A DNA stretch of 64,000 bases from Excoecaria cochinchinensis (Eukaryota > Streptophyta > Magnoliopsida > Malpighiales > Euphorbiaceae): the NCBI GenBank assembly GCA_947683425.1, contig CANTUQ010000318.1:1-64000 (forward strand), read 5' to 3'. Below the pieces are notes generated by a model. That model was given only the letters and a program-made list of their open reading frames with translations. It did no database searches and was not told where the DNA came from. Positions within the stretch are counted from its first letter, which is position 1. Every line of letters starts with the position of its first letter. The position numbers and the translations under genes were made by a program. Positions 1 to 12,826 of this stretch are shown here, piece by piece.

Positions 1-849
1 CAACGTGTCGAGAATTGGCTTCATCGGGATCTGACAAATTTTTACGGATTTCCCTAAGGTTACCCCTAGGGAAAATCACCAGAATAGAAAAATTGTAAAA
101 AGTGGTGAAATTTTGGATCCGAGTCCAATAATTTGGGAAAACTTGATCGGAATAGCTACTGGGAGCTTGCCGGTCACAACGCGTTGGGAATTGGCTTCGT
201 CGGAATTTTTACGGATTTCCCTAGGGGTACCCCTAGGGAAAATCACCAGAATCGAAAAATTGTAAAAAGTGGTAAAATTTTGGATCCGAGTCCAATAATT
301 CGGTAAAACTTGATCGGAATAGCTACTGGGAGCTAGCCGGTCACTACGCGTTGAGAATTGGCTTCGTCGGAATTTTTACGGATTTCCCTAGGGGTACCCC
401 TAGGGAAAATCACCAGAATCGAAAAATCGTAAAAAGTGGTGAAATTTTGGATCCGAGTCCAACAATTCGGGAAAATTTTATTGGAATAACTACTGGGAGC
501 TTGCCGGTCACAATGCGTTGAGAATTGGCTTCGTCGGAATTTTTAAGGATTTCCCTAGGGGTAACCCTAGGGAAAATCACCAGAATCGAAAAATCGTAAA
601 AAGTGGTGAAATTTTTGATCCGAGTCCAATAATTTGGGAAAACTTGATCGGAATAGCTACTGGGAGCTTGCCGGTCACAACGCGTCGAGAATTGGCTTCG
701 TCAGAATTTTTACGGATTTCCCTAGGGGTACCCCTAGGGAAAACACCAGAATCGAAAAATCGTAAAAAGTGGTAAAATTTTGGATCCGAGTCCAATAATT
801 CGGGAAAACTTGATCGGAATAGCTACTGGGAGCTTGCCGGTCACAACAC

Positions 850-1870
850 GTCGAGAATTGGCTTCGTCGGGATCTGACGAATTTTTACGGATTTCCCTAG
901 GGGTACCCCTAGGGAAAATCACCAGAATCGAAAAATCATAAAAAGTGGTGAAATTTTGGATTCGAGTCCAATAATTCGGGAAAACTTGATCGGAATAGCT
1001 ACTGGGAGCTTACCGGTCACAACGCGTCGAGAATTGGCTTCGTCGGAATTTTTACGGATTTCCCTAGGGGTACCCCTAGGGAAAATCACCAGAATCGAAA
1101 AATCGCAAAAAGTGGTGAAATTTTGGATCCGAGTCCAATAATTCGGGAAAACTTGATCGGAATAGCTACTGGGAGCTAGCCGGTCACAACGCGTTGAGAA
1201 TTGGCTTCGTCGGAAGTTTTACGGATTTCCCTAGGGGTACTCCTAGGGAAAATCACCAGAATCGAAAAATCGTAAAAAGTGGTGAAATTTTGGATCCGAG
1301 TCTAATAATTCGGGAAAACTTGATCGGAATAGCTACTGGGAGCTTGCCGGTCATAACGCGTCGAGAATTGGCTTCGTCGGGATCTGACGAATTTTTACGG
1401 ATTTCCCTAGGGGTACCCCTAGGGAAAATCACCAGAATCGAAAAATCGTAAAAAGTGGTGAAATTTTGGATCCGAGTCCAATAATTCGGGAAAACTTGAT
1501 CGGAATAGCTACTGGGAGCTTACCGGTCACAACGCGTCGAGAATTGGCTTCGTCGGAATTTTTACGGATTTCCCTAGGGGTACCCCTAGGGAAAATCACC
1601 AGAATCGAAAAATCGCAAAAAGTGGTAAATTTTTTGATCCGAGTCCAATAATTCGGGAAAACTTGATCGGAATAGCTACTGGGAGCTAGCCGGTCACAAC
1701 GCGTTGAGAATTGGCTTCGTCGAAATTTTTACGGATTTCCCTAGGGGTACCCCTAGGGAAAATCACCAGAATCGAAAAATCGTAAAAAGTGGTGAAATTT
1801 AGGATCCGAGTCCAACAATTCGGGAAAATTTGATCGGAATAACTACTGGGAGCTTGCCGGTCACAACGCG
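850..1870 (+). repeat. Two copies of a 510-bp 3-mer higher-order repeat
   Basis: The order long-short-short (176+167+167 = 510 bp) repeats twice. Markers shared at the 510-bp offset include GGAGCTTACCGG (near 1,005 and 1,515), the AATCGCAAAAAGT tail (near 1,101 and 1,611) and the following GGAGCTAGCCGG. The TCGTTGAG and CTAGCC variants here are typical of only the first 6.5 kb. Limits are approximate. Confidence 0.8.
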
Positions 1871-3384
1871 TTGAGAATTGGCTTCGTCGGAATTTTTACG
1901 AATTTCCCTAGGGGTAACCCTAGGGAAAATCACCAGAATCGAAAAATCGTAAAAAGTGGTGAAATTTTGGATCCGAGTCCAATAATTCAGGAAAATTTAT
2001 CGGAATAGCTACTGGGAGCTAGCCGGTCACAACGCGTTGAGAATTGGCTTCGTCGGAATTTTTACGGATTTCCCTAGGGGTACTCCTAGGGTAAATCACC
2101 AGAATCGAAAAATCGTAAAAAGTGGTGAAATTTTTGATCCGAGCCTAATAATTCGGGAAAACTTGATCGGAATAGCTACTGGGAGCTTGCCGGTCACAAC
2201 GCGTCGAGAATTGGCTTCGTCGGGATCTGACGAATTTTTACGGATTTCCCTAGGGGTACCCCTAGGGAAAATCACCATAATCGAAAAATCGTAAAAAGTG
2301 GTGAAATTTTGGATCCGAGTTCAATAATTCGAGAAAACTTGATCGGAATAGCTACAGGGAGCTTGCCGGCCACAACGCGTCGAAAATTGGTTTCGTCGGG
2401 ATCTGACAAATTTTTAAGGATTTCCCTAGGGATACCCCTAGGGAAAATCACCATAATCGAAAAATCATAAAAAGTGGTGAAATTTTTGATCCGAGTCCAA
2501 TAATTCGGGAAAACTTGATCGGAATAGCTACTGGGAGCTTGCCGGTAACAACGCGTCGAGAATTGGCTTCGTCAGAATTTTTACGGATTTCCCTAGGGGT
2601 ACCCCTAGGGAAAATCACCAGAATCGAAAAATCGTAAAAAGTGGTAAAATTTTGGATCCGAGTCCAATAATTCGGGAAAATTGATCGGAATAGCTACTGG
2701 GAGCTTGCCGGTCACAACGCGTTGAGATTTGGCTTCGTCGGAATTTTTATGGATTTCCCTTGGGGTACTCCTAGGGAAAATCACCAGAATCGAAAAATCG
2801 TAAAAAGTGGTGAAATTTTGGATCCGAGTCTAATAATTCGGGAAAACTTGATCGGAATAGCTACTGGGAGCTTGCCGGTCACAACGCGTCGAGAATTGGC
2901 TTCGTCGGGATCTGACGAATTTTTACGGATTTCCCTAGGTGTACCCCTAGGGAAAATCACGAGAATCGAAAAATCGTAAAAAGTGGTGAAATTTTGGATC
3001 CGAGTCCAATAATTCGGGAAAATTTATCGGAATAGCTACTGGGAGCTAGCCGGTCACAACGCGTTGAGAATTGGCTTCGTCGGAATTTTTACGGATTTCC
3101 CTAGGGGTACCCCTAGGGAAAATCACCAGAATCGAAAAATCGTAAAAAGAGGTGAAATTTTGGATCCGAGTCCAATAATTCGGGAAAACTTGATCGGAAT
3201 AGCTACTGGGAGCTTGCCGGTCACAACGCGTCGAGAATTGGCTTCGTCGGGATCTGACGAATTTTTACGGATTTCCCTAGGGGTACCCCTAGGAAAAATC
3301 ACCAGAATCGAAAAATCGTAAAAAGTGGTGAAATTTTGGATCCGAGTCCAATAATTCGGGAAAACTTGATCGGAATAGCTACTT

Positions 3385-4235
3385 GGAGCTTGTCGGTCAC
3401 AACGCGTCGAGAATTGGCTTCGTCGGGATCTGACCAATTTTTACGTATTTCCCTAGGGTTACCCCTAGGGAAAATCACCAGAATTCAAAAATCGTAAAAA
3501 GTGGTGAAATTTTTTATTCGAGTCCAATAATTTGGGAAAACGTGATCGAAATAGCTACTGGGAGTTTTCCGGTCACAATGCGTTGAGAATTGGCTTCGTC
3601 GGAATTTTTACGGATTTCCCTAGGGGTACCCCTAGGGAAAATCACCAGAATCGAAAAATCGTAAAAAGTGGTGAAATTTTTGATCCGAGTCCAATAATTC
3701 GGGAAAACTTGATCGGAATAGCTACTGGGAGCTAGCCGGTCACAACCCGTTGAGAATTGGCTTCGTCGAAATTTTTACGGATTTCCCTAGGGGTACCCCT
3801 AGGGAAAATCACCAGAATCAAAAAATCGTAAAAAGTGGTGAAATTTTGGATCCGAGTCCAACAATTCGGGAAAACTTGATCGGAATAGCTACTGGGAGCT
3901 TGCCGGTCACAACGCGTCGAGAATAGGCTTCGTCGAAATATTTACGGATTTCCCTAGGGGTACCCCTAGGGAAAATCACCAGAATCGAAAAATCGTAAAA
4001 AGTGGTGAAATTTTGGATCCGAGTCCAATAATTCGGGAAAACTTGATCGGAATAGCTACTGGGAGCTAGCCGGTCACAACGCGTTGAGAATTTACTTCGT
4101 CGGAATTTTTACGGATTTCCCTAGGGGTACCCCTAGGGAAAATTACCAGAATCGAAAAATCGTAAAAAGAGGTGAAATTTTGGATCCGAGTCCAATAATT
4201 CGGGAAAACTTTATCGGAATAGCTACTGGGAGCTT
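3385..4235 (+). repeat. 7-mer block, copy 1 (offset 1,196 bp)
   Basis: This block reappears 1,196 bp downstream. The offset equals seven monomers (three long, four short) exactly. Shared rare variants include ACGTATTTCCCTAGGGTTACC, AGAATTCAAAAATC, GGAGTTTTCCGGTCACAATG, CACAACCCGTTGAG and the AATAGGCTTCGTCGAAATA monomer. Confidence 0.8.
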
Positions 4236-4580
4236 GCCGGTCACAACGCGTCGAGAATTGGCTTCGTCGGGATCTGACAAATTTTTACGGATTTCCCTAG
4301 GGGTTCCCCTATGGAAAATCACCATAATCGAAAAATCGTAAAACGTGGTGAAATTTTTGATCCGAGTACAATAATTCGAGAAAACTTGATCGGAATAGCT
4401 ACTGGGAGCTTGCCGGTCACAACGCGTCGAAAATTGGCTTCGTCGGGATCTGACAAATTTTTAAGGATTTCCCTAGGGGTACCCCTAGGGAAAATCACCA
4501 GAATCGAAAAATCGTAAAAAGTGGTGAAATTTTTGATCCGAGTCCAATAATTCGGGAAAATTTGATCGGAATAGCTACTG

Positions 4581-5431
4581 GGAGCTTGTCGGTCACAACG
4601 CGTCGAGAATTTGCTTCGTCGGGATCTGACAAATTTTTACGTATTTCCCTAGGGTTACCCCTAGGGAAAATCATCAGAATTCAAAAATCGTAAAAAGTGG
4701 TGAAATTTTTGATTCGAGTCCAATAATTTGGGAAAACGTGATCGGAATAGCTACTGGGAGTTTTCCGGTCACAATGCGTTGAGAATTGGCTTCGTCGGAA
4801 TTTTTACGGATTTCCCTAGGGGTACCCCTAGGGAAAATCACCAGAATCGAAAAATCGTAAAAAGTGGTGAAATTTTTGATCCGAGTCCAATAATTCGGGA
4901 AAACTTGATCGGAATAGCTACTGGGAGCTAGCCGGTCACAACCCGTTGAGAATTGGCTTCGTCGGAATTTTTACGGATTTCCCTAGGGGTACCCCCAGGG
5001 AAAATCACCAGAATCAAAAAATCGTAAAAAGTGGTGAAATTTTGGATCCGAGTCCAACAATTCGGGAAAACTTGATCGGAATAGCTACTAGGAGCTTTCC
5101 GGTCACAACGCGTCGAGAATAGGCTTCGTCGAAATATTTACGGATTTCCCTAGGGGTACCCCTAGGGAAAATCACCAGAATCGAAAAATCGTAAAAAGTG
5201 GTGAAATTTTGGATCCGAGTCCAATAATTCGGGAAAACTTGATCGGAATAGCTACTGGGAGCTAGCCGGTCACAACGCGTTGAGAATTGGCTTCGTCGGA
5301 ATTTTTACGGATTTCCCTAGGGGTACCCCTAGGGAAAATTACCAGAATCGAAAAATCGTAAAAAGAGGTGAAATTTTGGATCCGAGTCCAATAATTCGGG
5401 AAAACTTTATCGGAATAGCTACTGGGAACTT
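4581..5431 (+). repeat. 7-mer block, copy 2 (offset 1,196 bp)
   Basis: This is the downstream partner of the block at 3385-4235. It carries the same rare variants with scattered substitutions, for example TACCCCCAGGG near 4,990 where copy 1 reads TACCCCTAGGG. The two copies are separated by about 350 bp that is not part of the repeated block. Confidence 0.8.
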
Positions 5432-6475
5432 GCCGGTCACAACGCATTGAGAATTGGCTTCGTCGGAATTTTTACGGATTTCCCTAGGGGTAACCCTAGG
5501 GAAAATCACCAGAATCGAAAAATCATAAAAAGTGGTGAAATTTTGGATCCAAGTTCAATAATTCGGGAAAACTTGATCGGAATAGCTACTGGGAGCTTGC
5601 CGGTCACAACGCGTCGAGAATTGGCTTCGTCGGTATCTGACAAATTTTTACAGATTTCCCTAGGGGTACCCCTAGGAAAAATCACCAGAATCGAAAAATC
5701 GTAAAAAGTCTTGAAATTTTTGATCCGAGTCCAATAATTCGGGAAAACTTGATCGGAATAGCTACTGGGAGCTTGCCGGTCACAACGCATTGAGAATTGG
5801 CTTCGTCGGAATTTTTACGGATTTCCCTAGGGGTAACCCTAGGGAAAATCACCAGAATCGAAAAATCATAAAAAGTGGTGAAATTTTGGATCCAAGTTCA
5901 ATAATTCGGGAAAACTTGATCGGAATAGCTACTGGGAGCTTGCCGGTCACAACGCGTCGAGAATTGGCTTCGTCGGTATCTGACAAATTTTTACAGATTT
6001 CCCTAGGGCTACCCCTAGGAAAAATCACCAGAATCGAAAAATCGTAAAAAGTCTTGAAATTTTTGATCCGAGTCCAATAATTCGGGAAAACTTGATCGGA
6101 ATAGCTACTGGGAGCTTGCCGGTCACAACGCATTGAGAATTGGCTTCGTCGGAATTTTTACGGATTTCCCTAGGGGTAACCCTAGGGAAAATCACCAGAA
6201 TCGAAAAATCATAAAAAGTGGTGAAATTTTGGATCCAAGTTCAATAATTCGGGAAAACTTGATCGGAATAGCTACTGGGAGCTTGCCGGTCACAACGCGT
6301 CGAGAATTGGTTTCGTCGGTATCTGACAAATTTTTACGGATTTCCCTAGGGGTAACCATAGGGAAAATCACCAGAATCGAAAAATCGTAAAAAGTGGTGA
6401 AATTTTGGATCCAAGTGCAATAATTCGGAAAAACTTGATCGGAATAGCTACTGGGAGCTAGCCGGTCACAACGCG
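5430..6475 (+). repeat. 343-bp dimer (short+long) higher-order repeat, three copies
   Basis: A 167+176-bp dimer repeats at exactly 343 bp, with equivalent points at 5,447, 5,790 and 6,133. Diagnostic variants are CACAACGCATTGAG, GGGGTAACCC in the palindrome, AATCATAAAAAGT, ATCCAAGTTCAATAA, TCGGTATCTGACAAA and AGTCTTGAAATTT. The first two copies differ at one base that I see (G to C at about 6,009). The third diverges after about 6,330. Confidence 0.9.
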
Positions 6476-6814
6476 TTGAGAATTGGCTTCGTCGGTATCT
6501 GACAAATTTTTACAGATTTCCCTAGGGGTACCCCTAGGAAAAATCACCAGAATCGAAAAATCGTAAAAAGTGGTGAAATTTTGGATCCGAGTCCAATAAT
6601 TCGGGAAAACTTGATCGGAATAGCTACTGGGAGCTTGCCAGTCACAACGCGTCAAGAATTGGCTTCGTCGGGATCTGACAAATTTTTACGGATTTTCCTA
6701 GGGGTACCCCTAGGGAAAATCACCAGAATCGAAAAATCGTAAAAAGTGGTGAAATTTTGGATCCGAGTCCAATAATTCGGGAAAACTTGATCGGAATAGC
6801 TACTGGGAGCTTGC

Positions 6815-7440
6815 CGGTCACAACGCATTTAGAATTGGCTTCGTCGGAATTTTTACGGATTTCCCTAGGGTTAACCCTAGGGAAAATCACCAGAATCGAA
6901 AAATCATAAAAAGTGGTGAAATTTTGGATCCAAGTTCAATAATTCGGGAAAACTTGATCGGAATAGCTACTGGGAGCTTGCCGGTCACAACGCGTCGAGA
7001 ATTGGCTTCGTCGGTATCTGACAAATTTTTACAGATTTCCCTAGGGGTACCCCTAGGAAAAATCACCAGAATCGAAAAATCGTAAAAAGTCTTGAAATTT
7101 TTGATCCGAGTCCAATAATTCGGGAAAACTTGATCGGAATAGCTACTGGGAGCTTGCCGGTCACAACGCATTGAGAATTGGCTTCGTCGGAATTTTTACG
7201 GATTTCCCTAGGGGTAACCCTAGGGAAAATCACCAGAATCGAAAAATCATAAAAAGTGGTGAAATTTTGGATCCAAGTTCAATAATTCGGGAAAACTTGA
7301 TCGGAATAGCTACTGGGAGCTTGCCGGTCACAACGCGTCGAGAATTGGCTTCGTCGGTATCTGAAGAATTTTTACGGATTTCCCTAGGGGTACCCCTAGG
7401 GAAAATCACCAGAATCGAAAAATCGTAAAAAGTGGTGAAA
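6815..7440 (+). repeat. 343-bp dimer HOR, second block of about two copies
   Basis: The same dimer and diagnostic variants as at 5430-6475 return here, with equivalent points at 6,828 and 7,171. The two blocks are separated by monomers that lack the markers. A further related copy lies at about 10,955-11,300, so this dimer was moved as part of larger exchanges. Confidence 0.85.
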
Positions 7441-7959
7441 TTTTTGATCCGAGTATAATAATTCGGGAAAACTTGATCGGAATACCCACTGGGAGCTTGC
7501 CGATCACAACGCGTCGAGAATTGGCTTCGTCGGGATCTGACGAATTTTTACGGATTTTCCTAGGGGTACCCCTAGGGAAAATCACCAGAATCGAAAAATC
7601 GTAAAAAGTGGTGAAATTTTTGATCCGAGTCCAATAATTCGGGAAAACTTGATCGTAATAGCTACTGGGAGCTTGCCGGTCACAACGCGTCGAGAATTGG
7701 CTTCGTCGGGATCTGACGAATTTTTACGGATTTCCCTAGGGGTACCCCTAGGGAAAATCACCAGAATCGAAAAATCGTCAAAAAGTGGTGAAATTTTGGA
7801 TCCGAGTCCAATAATTCGGGAAAACTTGATCGGAATAGCTACTGGGAGCTTGCCGGTCACAACGCGTCGAGAATTGGTTTCGTCGGATCTGACGAATTTT
7901 TACGGATTTCCCTAGGGGTACCCCTAGGGAAAATCACCAGAATCGAAAAATCGTAAAAA

Positions 7960-8440
7960 GTGGTGAAATGTTGGATACGAGTCCAATAATTCGGGAAAAC
8001 TTGATCGGAATAGCTACTGGGAGCTTGCCGGTCACAAAGTGTCAAGAATTGGCTTTGTCGGGCTCTGACAAATTTTTACGGATTTCCCTAGGGGTACCCC
8101 TAGGGAAAATCACCATAATCGAAAAATCGTAAAACGTGATGAAATTTTTGATCCGAGTACAATAATTCGAGAAAACTTGATCGGAATAGCTACTGGGAGC
8201 TTGCCGGTCACAACGCGTCGAAAATTGGCTTCGTCGGGATCTGACAAATTTTTAAGGATTTCCCTAGGGGTACCCCTAGGGAAAATCACCAGAATCGAAA
8301 AATCGTAAAAAGTGGTGAAATTTTGGATATGAGTCCAATAATTCGGGAAAACTTGATCGGAATAGCTAATGGGAGCTTGCCGGTCACAAAGTGTCAAGAA
8401 TTGGCTTTGTCGGGCTCTGACAAATTTTTACGGATTTCCC
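7960..8440 (+). repeat. 352-bp dimer duplication (two long monomers)
   Basis: The rare string CACAAAGTGTCAAGAATTGG followed by CTTTGTCGGGCTCTGAC occurs at about 8,034 and again 352 bp later (two 176-bp monomers). The monomer between, with ACCATAATCG, AAACGTGATG and GAGTACAATAATTCGAG, is a relocated relative of 4,270-4,530 (offset 3,791 bp). Confidence 0.75.
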
Positions 8441-8884
8441 TAGGGGTACCCCTAGGGAAAATCACCAGAATCGAAAAATCGTAAAAAGTGGTGAAATTTT
8501 TGATCCGAGTCCAATAATTTGGGAAAACTTGATCGGAATAGCTACTGGGAGCTTGCCGGTCACAACGCGTCCAGAATCGGCTTCGTCGGAATTTTTATGG
8601 ATTTCCCTAGGGGTACCCCTAGGGAAAATCACCAGAATCGAAAAATCGTAAAAAGTGGTGAAATTTTGGATCCGAGTCCAATAATTCGGGAAAACTTGAT
8701 CGGAATAGCTACTGGGAGCTTGCCGGTCACAACGCGTCGAGAATTGGCTTCGTCGGAATTTTTACGGATTTCCCTAGGGGTACCCATAGGGAAAATCACC
8801 AGAATCGAAAAATCGTAAAAAGTGGTGAAATTTTGGATCCGAGTCCAATAATTCGGGAAAACTTGATCGGAATAGCTACTGGGA

Positions 8885-9945
8885 GCTTGCCGGTCACAAC
8901 GCATCGAGAATTCGCTTCGTCGGGATCTGACGAATTTTTACGGATTTCCCTAGGGGTACCCCTAGGAAAAATCACCAGAATCGAAAAATCGTAAAAAGTG
9001 GTAAAATTTTGGATCCGAGTCCAATAATTCGGGAAAACTTGATCGGAATAGCTACTGGGAGCTTACCGGTCACAACGCGTCGAGAATTGGCTTCGTCGGG
9101 ATCTGACGAATTTTTACGGATTTCCCTAGGGGTACCCCTAGGGAAAATCACCAGAATCGAAAAATCGTTAAAAGTGGTGAAATTTTGGATCCGAGTCCAA
9201 TAATTCGGAAAAACTTGATCGGAATAACTACAGGTAGCTTGCCGGTCACAACGCGTCGAGAATTGGGTTCGTCGGGATCTGACAAATTTTTACGGATTTC
9301 CCTAGGGGTACCCCTAGGGAAAATCACCAGAATCGAAAAATCGTAAAAAGTGGTGAAATTTTGGATCCGAGTCCAATAATTCGGGAAAACTTGATCGGAA
9401 TAGCTACTGGGAGCTTGCCGGTCACAACGCATCGAGAATTCGCTTCGTCGGGATCTGACGAATTTTTACGGATTTCCCTAGGGGTACCCCTAGGAAAAAT
9501 CACCAGAATCGAAAAATCGTAAAAAGTGGTGAAATTTTGGATCCGAGTCCAATAATTCGGGAAAACTTGATCGGAATAGCTACTGGGAGCTTACGGTCAC
9601 AACGCGTCGAGAATTGGCTTCGTCGGGATCTGACGAATTTTTACGGATTTCCCTAGGGGTACCCCTAGGGAAAATCACCAGAATCGAAAAATCGTTAAAA
9701 GTGGTGAAATTTTGGATCCGAGTCCAATAATTCGGAAAAACTTGATCGGAATAACTACAGGTAGCTTGCCGGTCACAACGCGTCGAGAATTGGGTTCGTC
9801 GGGATCTGACAAATTTTTACGGATTTCCCTAGGGGTACCCCTAGGGAAAATCACCAGAATCGAAAAATCGTAAAAAGTGGTGAAATTTTGGATCCGAGTC
9901 CAATAATTCGGGAAAACTTGATCGGAATACCTACTGGGAGCTTGC
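8885..9945 (+). repeat. 3-mer duplication, 528/527 bp
   Basis: Three long monomers are repeated twice. Equivalent points are GCATCGAGAATTCGCTTCG at 8,901 and 9,429 (528 bp). One base is lost in the second copy (GCTTACGGTC near 9,592 against GCTTACCGGTC), giving 527 bp downstream. Shared variants include AATCGTTAAAAGTGG and ACTACAGGTAGCTTGCC. Confidence 0.85.
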
Positions 9946-10031
9946 CGGTCACAACGCGTCAAGAATTGGCTTCGTCGGGATCTGACGAATTTTTACGTAT
10001 TTCCCTAGGGGTACCCCAAGGGAAAATCACC

Positions 10032-10043
10032 AGAATCCGAGTC
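10032..10043 (+). other. 33-bp internal deletion in a monomer (microhomology ATC)
   Basis: AGAATC runs directly into CGAGTCC at 10,037/10,038. The A-rich tail and GGATC that normally lie between are missing (33 bp). The deletion begins and ends at ATC, consistent with slippage or microhomology-mediated joining. A matching event is seen near 62,257. Confidence 0.85.
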
Positions 10044-10234
10044 CAATAATTCGGGAAAACTTGATCAGAATAGCTACTGGGAGCTTGCTGGTCACAAGGC
10101 GTCGAGAATTGGCTTCGTCAGAATTTTTACGGATTTCCCTAGGGGTAACCCTAGGGAAAATCACCAGAATCGAAAAATCGTAAAAAGTGGTGAAATTTTG
10201 GATCCAAGTGCAATAATTCGGGAAAACTTGATCG

Positions 10235-10950
10235 GAATAGCTACTGGGAGCTAGCCGGTCACAACGAGTCGAGAATTGGCTTCGTCGGTATCTGACAAAT
10301 TTTTACAGATTTCCCTAGGGGTACCCCTAGGAAAAATCACCAGAATCGAAAAATCGTAAAAAGTGGTAAAATTTTGGATCAGAGTCCAATAATTCGGGAA
10401 AACTTGATCGGAATAGCTACTGGGAGCTTGCCAGTCACAACGCGTCAAGAATTGGCTTCGTCGGGACCTGACAAATTTTTACGGATTTCCCTAGGGGTAC
10501 CCCTAGGGAAAATCACCAGAATCAAAAAATCGTAAAAAGTGGTGAAATTTTGGATCCGAGTCCAATAATTCGGGAAAACTTGATCGGAATAGCTACTGGG
10601 AGCTAGCCGGTCACAACGAGTCGAGAATTGGCTTCGTCGGTATCTGACAAATTTTTACAGATTTCCCTAGGGGTACCCCTAGGAAAAATCACCAGAATCG
10701 AAAAATCGTAAAAAGTGGTAAAATTTTGGATCCGAGTCCAATAATTCGGGAAAACTTGATCGGAATAGCTACTGGGAGCTTGCCGGTCACAACGCGTCAA
10801 GAATTGGCTTCGTCGGGACCTGACAAATTTTTACGGATTTCCCTAGGGGTACCCCTAGGGAAAATCACCAGAATCAAAAAATCGTAAAAAGTGGTGAAAT
10901 TTTGGATCCGAGTCCAATAATTCGGGAAAACTTGATCGGAATAGCTACTG
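10235..10950 (+). repeat. 352-bp dimer duplication
   Basis: CTAGCCGGTCACAACGAGTC occurs at about 10,252 and 10,604, 352 bp apart. The monomers between share TCGGTATCTGACAAA, ACAGATTTCC and the TCGGGACCTGAC variant. Copies are nearly identical, differing for example at ATCAGAGTCC (near 10,379) against ATCCGAGTCC. Confidence 0.8.
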
Positions 10951-11900
10951 GGAGCTTGCCGGTCCTAACGCATTGAGAATTGGCTTCGTCGGAATTTTTA
11001 CGGATTTCCCTAGGGGTAACCCTAGGGAAAATCACCAGAATCGAAAAATCATAAAAAGTGGTGAAATTTTGGATCCAAGTTCAATAATTCGGGAAAACTT
11101 GATCGGAATAGCTACTGGGAGCTTGCCGGTCACAACGCGTCGAGAATTGGCTTTGTCGGTATCTGACGAATTTTTACGGATTTCCCTAGGGGTACCCCTA
11201 GGGAAAATCACCAGAATCGAAAAATCGTAAAAAGTGGTGAAATTTTTGATCCGAGTATAATAATTCGGGAAAACTTGATCGGAATAGCCACTGGGAGCTT
11301 GCCGATCACAACGCGTCGAGAATTGGCTTCGTCGGGATCTGACGAATTTTTACGGATTTTCCTAGGGGTACCCCTAGGGAAAATCACCAGAATCGAAAAA
11401 TCGTAAAAAGTGGTGAAATTTTTAATCCGAGTCCAATAATTCGGGAAAACTTGATCGTAATAGCTACTGGGAGCTTGCCGGTCACAACGCGTCGAGAATT
11501 GGCTTCGTCGGGATCTGACGAATTTTTACGGATTTCCCTAGGGGTACCCCTAGGGAAAATTACCAGAATCGAAAAATCGTAAAAAGTGGTGAAATTTTGG
11601 ATCCGAGTCCAATAATTCGGAAAAACTTGATCGGAATAGCTACTGGGAGCTTTCCGGTCACAATGCGTCGAGAATTGGCTTCGTCGGGATCTGACGAATT
11701 TTTACGGATTTCCCTAGGGGTACCCCTAGAGAAAATCACCAGAATCGAAAAATCGTAAAAAGTGGTGAAATTTTGGATCCGAGTCCAATAATTCGGGAAA
11801 ACCTGATCGGAATAGCTACTGGGAGCTTGCCGGTCACAAAGTGTCGAGAATTGGCTTCGTCGGGCTCTGACAAATTTTTACGGATTTCCCTAGGGGTACC

Positions 11901-11920
11901 CATAGGGAAAAAAAAACACC
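11901..11920 (+). other. A-run expansion after the palindrome
   Basis: TAGGG is followed by nine As and CACC, where the standard monomer has AAAATCACC. The change adds length and abolishes the usual TCACC. It is a local slippage variant that also joins two monomers into longer open frames on both strands (about 11,736-12,105), without coding meaning. Confidence 0.8.
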
Positions 11921-12826
11921 AGAATCGAAAAATCGTAAAAAGTGGTGAAATTTTGGATCCGAGTCTAATAATTCGGGAAAACTTGATCGGAATAGCTACT
12001 GGGAGCTTGCCGGTCACAACGTGTCGAGAATTGGCTTCGTCGGAATTTTTACGGATGTCCCTAGGGGTACCCCTAGGGAAAATCACTAGTATTGAAAAAT
12101 CGTAAAAAGTGGTGAAATTTTGGATCCGAGTCCAATAATTCGGGAAAACTTGATCAGAATAGCTACTGGGAGCTTGCCGGTCACAACGCGTCGAGAATTG
12201 GCTTCGTCGGGATCTGACGAATTTTTACGGATTTCCCTAGGGGTACCCTTAGGGAAAATCACCAGAATCGAAAAATCGTAAAAAGTGGTGAAATTTTGGA
12301 TCCGAGTCCAATAATTTGGGAAAACTTGATCGGAATAGCTACTGATAGCTTGCCGGTTACAACGCGTCGAGAATTGGCTTCGTCGGGATCTGACGAATTT
12401 TTACGGATTTTCCTAGGGGTACCCCTAGGGAAAATCACCAGAATCAAAAAATCGTAAAAAGTGGTGAAATTTTGGATCCGAGTCAATAATTCGGGAAAAC
12501 TTGATCGGAATAGCTATTGAGAGCTTGCCGGTCACAACGCGTCGATAATTGGCTTCGTCGGGATCTGACGAATTTTTACGGATTTTCCTAGGGGTACCCC
12601 TAGGGAAAATCACAAGAATCGAAAAATCGTAAAAAGTAGTGAAATTTTTGATCCGAGTCCAATAATTCGGGAAAACTTGATCGGAATAGCTACTGGGAGC
12701 TTGCTGGTCACAACGCGTCGAGAATTGGCTTCGTCGGGATCTGACGAATTTTTACGGATTTCCCTAGGGTTACCCCTAGGGAAAATAACCAGAATTGAAA
12801 AATCGTAAAAAGTGGCGAAATTTTGG

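Noticed and set aside
518..775. Recurrent 85-codon forward open frames with FVGIFTDFPRGTPRENHQNRK-like translations
   Set aside because: They recur wherever a short monomer precedes a long one, have no ribosome-binding or splice context, and vary like the DNA and not like a protein under selection. They are readings of the satellite.
5506..5790. Recurrent 94-codon reverse frames with MRCDRQAPSSYSDQVFPNYW-like starts
   Set aside because: These are the opposite-strand reading of the same monomers. FPRGTPRE appears on both strands only because the palindrome is self-complementary.
6863..6882. Telomere-like strings (AGGGTTA and TAACCCTA) in the variant palindrome
   Set aside because: They arise from single-base changes in CCCTAGGGGTACCCCTAGGG, and are never tandem telomere repeats.
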